Shown: positions 35,101 to 43,400 of the stretch, one piece after another
Position numbering within the stretch: the first letter of the stretch is position 1
How the letters are laid out: every line of letters starts with the position of its first letter
DNA from: Candidatus Propionivibrio dominans
Lineage (GTDB): Bacteria > Pseudomonadota > Gammaproteobacteria > Burkholderiales > Rhodocyclaceae
NCBI GenBank assembly: GCA_016709335.1
Contig: JADJNC010000025.1
Location: 16,018-80,017 of the forward strand
DNA: 64,000 nucleotides
Direction: 5' to 3'
Made by a program: the position numbers and the translations under genes
The notes under the pieces: model-generated
Database searches by the model: none
What the model saw: only the letters and a program-made list of their open reading frames with translations
What the model was told of the DNA's origin: nothing

Positions 35101-36369
35101 TCAAATTTCGTAAACAACACGCCCACCAACCAGAGTCGCATGCACCCGGCCAGCCATTTCGTAGCCCATAAAGGGCGTGTTCTTGCCCTTGCTGCGCAGC
35201 GTTTCCGGCGTGACCTGCCAGGGCTCGGTCGCATCAAAAACACAGAGGTCGGCAGGCCGGCCAACGGCCAGCGAACCGGTCTTGATGCCCAGGATCGCTG
35301 CCGGATCGCAGGTAATTCTGGCCAGTGCGGTGAGCAGGGGCAGTCCGGCTTCCTCGGCCCATTTCAGGGTCAGGGGCAGCAACAGCTCAAGCGCGGTGGC
35401 GCCGGGCAGCGCTTCGGCAAAGGGGAGCAGCTTGCCGTCCTCGTCGACCGGCGTATGGTCCGAGCAGACCGCCGCCAGCCCTTCGGCGGCCGCCGCACGC
35501 AGCGCGTCGCGGTCGCTCCCCGAGCGCAGCGGCGGATCGAAGCGCGCCTGGCTGTCGAAGTAGCCAATATCCATTTCCGAAAGATGGAGGTAGTGGATGG
35601 CTACATCGCAGGTGACCTTCAGACCGTTACGCCGTGCCTCGCGCACCAGAGCGACGCCTGCCGCCGAGGACAGCCGCGCCAGATGCAGACGGACACCGGT
35701 TTCGTTGGCCAGTTGAAGCGCAGTGGCGATGGCCACCGTTTCGGCACAGACCGGAATTCCGGCCAGACCCAGCCTTGAGGCCACCTCGCCGTCGTGGGCA
35801 ACGCCGTCGCGTGCCAGGTAATGATTTTGCGGTTGAAGACGGATGGCGAAATCAAATGTGGCGGCGTATTGCATGGCGCGCAGCAGGATCTGCGTGTCGA
35901 ATATCGGGTGCTTGGCCTGCGAGAAGGCGATGCAGCCGGCACGTTTCAGGCTGACCATTTCGGAGAGTTTTTCGCCAGCCAGTTGCTGGGTCAGTGCGCC
36001 AATCGGGAAGACCCGCGCCAGACAGAGTGTTTCACTGTGGCGCACCAGACGTTCAACCAGTCCCGGCTCGTCGAGCGGCGGCTTGGTATCGGGCGGGCAG
36101 GCAACCGCCGTGACCCCACCGGCCACTGCGGCGAGCAGCTCGGATTCGAGGCTGGCCAGTCGCGTCGACAGATCGACCAGTCCAGGGCAGACAATCAGGC
36201 CGCTGGCGTCCAGCGTCCGCTCGGCAGTGAAATCGGCCGGGGGCTGCCCGATGGCCGCGATGCGATCGTTCTCAATAAACACATCGGCCTTTTCGTCGAG
36301 GCCATTTTTCGGGTCGATCAGCCGGCCGTTCCTGATGTGGATTCGTGTGTCGTTCAATTCGTCGCGCAT
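35101..36369 (-). CDS. pyrC': Dihydroorotase-like protein, probably non-catalytic (PyrC'/PyrX type)
   Basis: 422 aa amidohydrolase-fold protein. At the position of the zinc-binding DxHxH motif it reads GLVDLSTRLASLE, so both His ligands are missing. ACPPDTKPPLDEPG replaces the usual MPNTxP. The late CSDHTPVDEDGK is kept. In Pseudomonas an inactive DHOase homologue (PyrC') is needed as a structural partner of aspartate transcarbamoylase; the 4-bp gap after pyrB here suggests the same. A functional dihydroorotase is expected elsewhere. Confidence 0.9.
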   Translation of the reverse strand: MRDELNDTRIHIRNGRLIDPKNGLDEKADVFIENDRIAAIGQPPADFTAERTLDASGLIVCPGLVDLSTRLASLESELLAAVAGGVTAVACPPDTKPPLDEPGLVERLVRHSETLCLARVFPIGALTQQLAGEKLSEMVSLKRAGCIAFSQAKHPIFDTQILLRAMQYAATFDFAIRLQPQNHYLARDGVAHDGEVASRLGLAGIPVCAETVAIATALQLANETGVRLHLARLSSAAGVALVREARRNGLKVTCDVAIHYLHLSEMDIGYFDSQARFDPPLRSGSDRDALRAAAAEGLAAVCSDHTPVDEDGKLLPFAEALPGATALELLLPLTLKWAEEAGLPLLTALARITCDPAAILGIKTGSLAVGRPADLCVFDATEPWQVTPETLRSKGKNTPFMGYEMAGRVHATLVGGRVVYEI

Positions 36370-36373
36370 CGCC

Positions 36374-37363
36374 TCAGTTCCCCGCCAGAATGCTCATGAC
36401 TGCCATGCGCACCGCGATGCCGAAAGTAACCTGCGGCAGGATGACCGCCTGCGACCCGTCGGCAACCTCGGAATCGATTTCCACACCGCGATTCATCGGC
36501 CCCGGATGCATCACGATGGCATCGGGTTTGGCCAGCGCCAGCGTTTTCGGCGTCAGTCCGTAACAGTCGAAGTATTCGCGGGCGGAAGGCAGCAGCGCGC
36601 CATTCATGCGTTCGTTCTGCAGGCGCAGCATGATGATCACATCGCAATCCCTGAGCCCTTCGCTCAGGTCGTGGAAAACACGCACCCCCATTTTTTCAAC
36701 CGCCACAGGCAGAAGAGTTTGCGGGCCAACCGCGCGAACTTCGCCGGTGCCGAGGGTGGTCAGTGCGTGAATGTCGGAGCGGGCGACTCGCGAGTGCAGA
36801 ATGTCGCCAACGACGGCGACGGTCAGATTGGTCAAATCCTTCTTGTAATGGCGGATCGTATAGGTGTCGAGCAGCCCCTGCGTCGGGTGCGCATGGCGAC
36901 CGTCACCGGCATTGACCACGTGCACATCGGAGCGGCCAATGCGTTGCAGATGTTCGGCGATCAGGTAGGGTGCGCCGGAGGCGGCGTGGCGGACAACAAA
37001 CATATCGGCATGCATGGCCACCAGGTTGTCGATGGTGTCGAGAAGGGTTTCGCCCTTGGCGGTCGAGGATCGGCCTACGTCCAGATTGATGACGTCGGCC
37101 GAAAGCCGTTTGGCGGCGATCTCGAAGGTGGTACGGGTGCGTGTCGAATTTTCGAAGAAGAGATTGAAAACGCTCTTGCCGCGCAACAGTGGAACTTTCT
37201 TTACATCACGGTCGGAGACTTCGAGGAAGCTCGACGCGGTGTCGAGGATTTGCGTCAGTATTTCACGAGGCAAGCCATCGATCGATAGCAGGTGGTTCAG
37301 TTCGCCGTTGGCGTTGAGTTGTGGATTGCGATGCGATGGGATGTGCGGCGCAGGTTTATGCAT
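36374..37363 (-). CDS. pyrB: Aspartate carbamoyltransferase catalytic chain
   Basis: First committed step of pyrimidine synthesis. Carbamoyl-phosphate motif [46 protein letters not shown] and HPGPMNRG are present. ATG 37363 ([20 protein letters not shown]) gives 329 aa; the longer open frame is overlap with pyrR. It overlaps pyrR by 8 nt and lies 4 bp before pyrC', matching the pyrR-pyrB-pyrC' order of betaproteobacteria and pseudomonads. Confidence 0.97.
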   Translation of the reverse strand: MHKPAPHIPSHRNPQLNANGELNHLLSIDGLPREILTQILDTASSFLEVSDRDVKKVPLLRGKSVFNLFFENSTRTRTTFEIAAKRLSADVINLDVGRSSTAKGETLLDTIDNLVAMHADMFVVRHAASGAPYLIAEHLQRIGRSDVHVVNAGDGRHAHPTQGLLDTYTIRHYKKDLTNLTVAVVGDILHSRVARSDIHALTTLGTGEVRAVGPQTLLPVAVEKMGVRVFHDLSEGLRDCDVIIMLRLQNERMNGALLPSAREYFDCYGLTPKTLALAKPDAIVMHPGPMNRGVEIDSEVADGSQAVILPQVTFGIAVRMAVMSILAGN

Positions 37364-37862
37364 GCTCGGCACGCCTCCATTGCAGCCGCCCGGTCGCGTC
37401 AGGCTCGAGAACCAGTTCTTCATCTTTACCCAGTTCGGGTTTCCAGGTGCAGAACTCGGCGAAGATTGGCAGCTCGCGTCCGCCGCGGTCGGCGAGCACG
37501 GCGAGCTTGATGCTGGCCGGACGACCGTAATCGAACAGTTCGTTGATTGCAGCGCGCGTGGTACGACCGGTAAACAACACATCATCGACGAGAATCAGCG
37601 AGCGGCCTTCCACATCGAAGGGAATCGAGGTCGGCTTGATTTGCCGATGCAGACCTTTCTCGCCAAAATCGTCGCGGTGAAAGGATACGTTGATCAGGCC
37701 GACTTCACTGGGCAGTTCGAGCAATTCGCGCAGACGACGGGCAATCCAGGCGCCTCCGCTGTGAATGCCGACCAGCACGGTGTTCGCCTGCAAGTGCGGG
37801 CGGATCAGTTCGGCCAGTTCGGCACATTGCGCTTCGGCGTCAGGCAGCTTGGTGAGTGGCAT
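37356..37862 (-). CDS. pyrR: Pyrimidine regulatory protein PyrR / uracil phosphoribosyltransferase
   Basis: 168-aa type I phosphoribosyltransferase. [15 protein letters not shown] and the PRPP loop [21 protein letters not shown] are clear, followed by [11 protein letters not shown]. In Gram-positives PyrR binds pyr mRNA; in proteobacteria its regulatory role is less certain and UPRTase activity is possible. ATG 37862 ([20 protein letters not shown]) was chosen. Overlaps with ruvX and pyrB indicate one operon. Confidence 0.93.
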   Translation of the reverse strand: MPLTKLPDAEAQCAELAELIRPHLQANTVLVGIHSGGAWIARRLRELLELPSEVGLINVSFHRDDFGEKGLHRQIKPTSIPFDVEGRSLILVDDVLFTGRTTRAAINELFDYGRPASIKLAVLADRGGRELPIFAEFCTWKPELGKDEELVLEPDATGRLQWRRAEHA

Positions 37863-38334
37863 GGTGTTGGTGATCCTTGGCGTCTTCAGAAATTCGTTCA
37901 AAGAAACACTGGAGGATGATCTGGGCGGCCAGCGCGTCAAGATTTCCCCTGGCGCTTTTTGCCTTGAGTCCGCAGTCGCGTAGCCGTTCTTCGGCCTCGA
38001 CGGAACTGAGGCGTTCTTCGGCGTATTCGACAGCCAGGCCGAAGCGGCCACGCAACTGGTTGGCGAAACGAGTGCAGCGCGCAGTCATGGCGTGTGCTGT
38101 GCCGTCGAGGGCAACAGGCAGACCGACGACCAGACTCGCGGGTTGCCATTCACCGATCAGTGCGGCGATGGCGGCGAAGCGCTCGGCATTGGCTTCGCCG
38201 CGAATCGTCGTCAGCGGGTGCGCCTGCCCGAGTTCCCGTTCGCCGACAGCGACGCCAATACGTTTTTCGCCGAAATCAAAGGCGAGTACTGTGCCGCGTT
38301 GGGGCCTGGCGGGAATATTGGCAGGTTCAGGCAT
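37840..38334 (-). CDS. ruvX: Holliday junction resolvase-like protein RuvX (YqgF)
   Basis: RNase H-fold nuclease implicated in pre-16S rRNA 5' processing or junction resolution. [17 protein letters not shown] (first Asp), [11 protein letters not shown] (second acidic strand region), and [15 protein letters not shown] are family motifs, with [16 protein letters not shown] at the C-terminus. ATG 38334 gives 164 aa. It overlaps algH and pyrR. Confidence 0.93.
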   Translation of the reverse strand: MPEPANIPARPQRGTVLAFDFGEKRIGVAVGERELGQAHPLTTIRGEANAERFAAIAALIGEWQPASLVVGLPVALDGTAHAMTARCTRFANQLRGRFGLAVEYAEERLSSVEAEERLRDCGLKAKSARGNLDALAAQIILQCFFERISEDAKDHQHHATHQAA

Positions 38335-38896
38335 GCCCGGCGTGCTCGGCGAGATGGGTGAAATCGATCCCAAGAATCTCCATTGCTGACGGGAGCCTTT
38401 CTTCATAGGGAAGGTCGAACAGAATGTGCGGATCGGCCGGCACGGTGAGCCAGGCATTCTGTGCCAGTTCGTGTTCAAGCTGACCGGCTCCCCAGCCGGA
38501 ATAGCCGATCGTGACGACGATTTCGTGCGGTTGTCCCTGGCGGGCAACGGCTTGCAGGACATCTCGCGAACTGGTCAGGCCAACATCCTGATTGACCGCC
38601 AGTGTCGATTGCCATTCGCCGACCGGTCGATGCAGAACAAAGCCGCGATCGGTTTGTACCGGCCCGCCAAAGAAGACCGGCAGATTGGCCATGTTTGGGG
38701 ACGCTACCGACTCGAACGGCACGTCGATTTTTTCGAAGAGGGTCGCCAGATTCATGTTGATCGGGCGGTTTACAATGATGCCGAGTGCGCCCTGATCGTT
38801 GTGTTCGGCGATGTAGATCAGGGACTTCGAAAAGTAAGGATCGTCCATCGCCGGCATGGCGATGAGAAAATGATCGGTCAGGTTGATGCTGTTCAT
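38327..38896 (-). CDS. algH: UPF0301 family protein AlgH (YqgE)
   Basis: 189 aa. [51 protein letters not shown] and [21 protein letters not shown] are the family signatures. Function is not established; it was named from an alginate-regulation phenotype. It is first of the algH-ruvX-pyrR-pyrB-pyrC' unit and is divergent from the photolyase. Confidence 0.94.
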   Translation of the reverse strand: MNSINLTDHFLIAMPAMDDPYFSKSLIYIAEHNDQGALGIIVNRPINMNLATLFEKIDVPFESVASPNMANLPVFFGGPVQTDRGFVLHRPVGEWQSTLAVNQDVGLTSSRDVLQAVARQGQPHEIVVTIGYSGWGAGQLEHELAQNAWLTVPADPHILFDLPYEERLPSAMEILGIDFTHLAEHAGHA

Positions 38897-38943
38897 GATG
38901 CACCTATTCTAATCGCCGACGGCGGCAGATACAAAGGTAATCA

Positions 38944-40392
38944 ATGCTCGATTCGGTTCTTGTCTGGTTTCGTCGCGATCTGCGCGACACCGATCATGCC
39001 GCAATTTGCGAGGGGCTGCGGCGCGCGCGGCACGTTCATTGCGCATTCGTCTTCGATAGCGAAATCCTCGAGGCGCTGCCTGCCCGGACGGATCGCCGCG
39101 TCGAGTTCATTCGTGAGTCGCTGGTCGAACTCGATGTGGCCTTGCGCCAGCGCGGCGGCGGACTGATTGTTCGCCAGGGGTGGGCGTCCAGCGAGATTCC
39201 TCGACTGGCCAGTGAGCTTGGCGTAACGGCGGTGTTCGCCAACCGCGACTATGAGCCGCAGGCCAAGGCGCGTGATGCCAGGGTTGCGGCGGCTCTGGCC
39301 GCCCTCGGGATCGGCTTTGAGTTATTCAAGGACCAGGTGGTTTTCGAGGGCCCCGAGGTGCTGACCCAGGCCGGACGACCTTATACCGTTTTTACCCCCT
39401 ACAAGAATTCATGGCTGAAGCGACTGACCGATGACGATCTGGCTGCCCATGCCGGCGCCAGCGGCCGGTTGCTTTTGACGTCGAGTGCAAGCGGCGTACC
39501 CTCGCTCCAGGAAATCGGCTTCAAGCCAACTGATTTGCGACAGGTTGGCATCGTTCCGGGCCTTTCGGGCGCACGGCTACTGGTTGACGACTTCCGCCAG
39601 CGCCTTCGGCGTTATCGCGAGCAGCGTGATTATCCGGCGATCAAGGGCGTGTCCTATTTATCGGTACACCTGCGCTTCGGGACCGTTTCGATCCGTGACC
39701 TGGTTTCCATGGCTTGCGCCGACGGTGCACTGGCCGGTGATGAAGGGGCTTCAACCTGGCTTTCGGAACTGATCTGGCGCGATTTTTATTTCATGATTCT
39801 CGATCATTTCCCGCATGTCGCTGAACGCTCGTTCAAACCGGAATACGATCGGATTGCCTGGGAGCAAGGCGAACAGGCCGAGCGCCTGTTTGCCGCGTGG
39901 TGTGAGGCGAGAACCGGCTATCCGCTGGTCGATGCGGCGATGCGCCAGTTGAACGGCACCGGCTACATGCATAACCGTTTGCGTATGGTTTCAGCCTCGT
40001 TTCTGACCAAGGATCTGGGAATCGACTGGCGTTGGGGTGAGGCCTGGTTTGCCAGACAACTTAATGATTTCGATCTGTCAGCCAACAACGGCGGCTGGCA
40101 ATGGGCGGCGTCAAGCGGATGCGATGCGCAGCCGTATTTCCGCATTTTCAATCCGCTGACGCAGTCCGAGCGCTTTGACCCGGATGGCCGTTTCATCCGC
40201 CGTTACCTGCCGGAGCTGGCTGCCGTACCGAACAAATTCATTCACGCACCGTGGCGCATGAGTAGCGCCGAGCAGTCGGCCTGCGGGGTGATTGTCGGGC
40301 GGGATACGCCGCTGCCGCTGGTCGACCACGGCGAGGCGAGGCTGAAGACGCTGGAGCGCTACGCGATAGTCAAGCGTGCCGTTGTTGTTTGA
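38944..40392 (+). CDS. phrB: Deoxyribodipyrimidine photolyase (class I CPD type)
   Basis: Light-driven repair of cyclobutane pyrimidine dimers. The N-terminal Rossmann antenna domain (VLVWFRRDLRDTDHAAI) is followed by the helical FAD domain with WLSELIWRDFYFMIL, GTGYMHNRLRMVSASFLTKD, and LNDFDLSANNGGWQWAASSG. RIFNPLTQSERFDPDG is near the C-terminus. The 482 aa are normal. It converges on chpA; the restored chpA reading frame would overlap its 3' end by 23 nt. Confidence 0.95.
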   Translation: MLDSVLVWFRRDLRDTDHAAICEGLRRARHVHCAFVFDSEILEALPARTDRRVEFIRESLVELDVALRQRGGGLIVRQGWASSEIPRLASELGVTAVFANRDYEPQAKARDARVAAALAALGIGFELFKDQVVFEGPEVLTQAGRPYTVFTPYKNSWLKRLTDDDLAAHAGASGRLLLTSSASGVPSLQEIGFKPTDLRQVGIVPGLSGARLLVDDFRQRLRRYREQRDYPAIKGVSYLSVHLRFGTVSIRDLVSMACADGALAGDEGASTWLSELIWRDFYFMILDHFPHVAERSFKPEYDRIAWEQGEQAERLFAAWCEARTGYPLVDAAMRQLNGTGYMHNRLRMVSASFLTKDLGIDWRWGEAWFARQLNDFDLSANNGGWQWAASSGCDAQPYFRIFNPLTQSERFDPDGRFIRRYLPELAAVPNKFIHAPWRMSSAEQSACGVIVGRDTPLPLVDHGEARLKTLERYAIVKRAVVV

Positions 40393-40447
40393 CGTAATTC
40401 GCTACAAGCAGCAGTAATTCTTCTTCCTGATACGGCTTACCAAGGTA

Positions 40448-43400
40448 CTAATTGGCGCCAATTTCAAAAACGTAGGCACGGTGCTTGCTGGCGGTGCGCG
40501 AGGTGATCATGATGATCGGAATGACCTTCAGGCGCTCGTCGGCCCGTATGTTCCGGGTCAGATCGAAACCGTCCATGCACGGCATTTCGATATCGACCAA
40601 CATGACATCAAGAATCACATCGAACAAATACTCCAACGCATCGACACCATCCTTGGCGAGTATGACCTGATAGCCTTCACGCGCCAGCAGACGGCCGGTG
40701 ATCTTGCGCACAGTCAGGGAATCGTCGACCACCATGACTGTTGGCAGCGTGGCGGTGAGCGCCTCGGCATCAGGGAGGTCAGGCGTTGCCGGAAGCGGAG
40801 AGGCCAATTCGCCTGTCACTGTACGAGTGCTCAGTGCCACCGGGTTGAGGATCAGCACGACCTGGCCGTTGCCGAGCACGGTAGCGCCATCGACGCCGAT
40901 CACACGGGCGAGTTGGGGCCCGATATTCTTGACGACGATTTCCTGGTTGCCCTGGAGTTCATCGACCTGAACTGCAATCCGCCGCGAACCGCTACGCAGC
41001 AGCAGGATCCAGTACTGGCGATGTTGTTCGGGCCGGGCTGAGGTGTCACCGAGCAGATGCGGCAGGAAGCTGAATGGATAGTTTTGTCCCAACCATTCAG
41101 CGGTACCCGCATCGCGAATGCGGGTCAGCACGGCTTCCTTGAGATCAAGTACCTGCTCGATCATCACCGAGGGGATGGCATAACGTTTGCTGCCGACGCG
41201 TACCAGTAGCGCTTTGGTCACCGCCAGAGTCAGCGGAATGAAAATGCGGAACTCGGTGCCGTGGCCGGGGGTGGAAACAATTTCAATGCGGCCGCCCAGG
41301 CTGCTGACCTCGGTCTTGACGACATCCATGCCGACACCACGACCGGCAACCTGTGATAATTCAATTGCCGTAGAGAACCCGGGGGTAAATATCATATCCG
41401 CAAGGTGTGCCGGGTCAACCGTTTCGTCCGCCCCCAGTAAGCCGGACTTGATGGCGCGTGCGCGAATGCGCTCAAGGTCGAGTCCGGCGCCATCATCCGA
41501 GAAGCTGAGGATGATTTCGTTGCCTTCCTGTTTTAGGGCCAGTGAAATCTCGCCGATATCCGGCTTGCCCCGGGCCAGCCGGACATCGCGGTCTTCCAGA
41601 CCGTGAGCAATGGCGTTGCGCAGCATGTGCTCAAGCGGCGCACCCATCTTGTCCAGCACGCTACGATCCAGTTCGACCTGGCTACCACTGATTTCAAGGT
41701 TGACGCGCTTGTTAAGTTCTTTGGAGGTTTGCCGGACAATGCGGTACAGGCGATCAGCCAGACTGTCGAAGGGAACCATGCGCACGGCCAGCAGTTCCTG
41801 TTGTACTTCCCGGTTCAGGCGAGCCTGGGCAATGATCGCGGCGTTGGCATCGTCAAGGTTCTTGAGCAGGTTCTGCTGGACAGTGGCGACGTCATTGACC
41901 GACTCGGCCATCATCCGGGTCAGTTCCTGGAAGCGGGTAAAGCGGTCAAGTTCGAGCGGATCGAATCCGGCATGCCGTTCATCGGTTTGCGCTGTTCGCG
42001 ATTGCATCTGCGACTCGGCCTGAATTTCGATTTCGCGCAACTGACGACGCAGACGGATAACGTTTTCCGTCAGGTCAAGCAGCGATTCCTTGAGGCTGCG
42101 CATTTCGCCTTCAATCCGTGTGCGGGCAATCGACAATTCACCGGCTTCATTGACCAGTCGATCGATCAGGTCGGCGCGAACGCGCAAGGTGGCACGTTGT
42201 GCAACCACATCGCTTTCAGCTTCGGGTTCGACAAGGCGCACGCGATCAGCGCGGCGATGTTCGATAACAACAGGGGTTTCCGGTGCACTTGCCGGTTCCG
42301 CTTCTCCAGTGGTTTCGGCAACAAGGCTCTCGACCGCTGCTCCAGGGGGCTGCTCAAGCGACTCGCCACGGTGCAGACCTTCGATGATGTGCAGAACGTC
42401 ATCATAGGCGCTGTCGATTTCGTCAATGACTTCGGGTGGCGCGTTGCCGGCGTTATTGGCTTGTTCAACGCGCGTCTCGATGGCGTGCGCTATTTCACCC
42501 AGATTCATTGCGCCGGCCATCCGCGCGCTGCCCTTGAGGGTGTGCAACAGCCGCTTCAGCGTGCGCACGGCTTCGGCATTGCCCGGATCACTGCGCCAGG
42601 CGCGCAGTTGCGTGGCAATGCCCTGGTTCAGGTCGAGCGCTTCTTCGAGGAAGATGGGCAGCAGTTGCTGGTCAATTTCGTCTTGCAACTGCTGGGTTTC
42701 GGAAACAAGAGGCGTGCGCGGTACAAATTCAGGCCTGGCCTCTTCTGGCGGCGGGATTGCCTCGGCAATCGCCGGCTGTTCGGGAACGGCTGCATCCGTC
42801 GCCAACTGTTCGTGTGGTGTGACCACGTTGGCCGGAAAAAGCGCATCGAGTGCTTCGATCAGTCCAGTGGGAGCTTCGGGTTCCTGTTTCCCGGCAAGGG
42901 CAGACAGCATCAGATCGAGTTCGCCAATCGCCTGCCTGATGATCCCGAGCGCTTCCAGGCTGCCGGGTTGTGCCGAGTTGTCACGGCGCAGCAGGGCGTG
43001 TTCAAGCGCCAGCCCCAGTCGATTGACTGGCGTTATCCCGACGGTTGCGGAAATTCCGGCAAGCGTATGCGCCGCCCGATACATGGCGTGCGGGGTCGGC
43101 GTTATTTCGTCATTTTCAAGAACAGGCAATTCGTTATGGAGCGTTGCCAGATGGGTGCTGGCTTCCTCGGAAAAAATTGCAAAAAGCGCTGGTGAAATGG
43201 AGATTCGTTGCTGCCTGCCCGGCTCGTCCGGTACGCTCTCGTCAGTTTTTGCTTCTGCGCTTGGCGGCGAACCATCGGCAACCGGCAACGGTTCTGCGGT
43301 CAACGCAGTCTCAGAGTCCACATCCGCCATCTCGAGCACTTCAACGGGTCCGGGCTCTTCGAGATCGATCGTGAGATCACCAACGTCGCTCGCAGACGGG

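Noticed and set aside
41603..43195. 530-aa open frame opposite chpA
   Set aside because: Fully antisense to conserved ChpA domains; no domain of its own.
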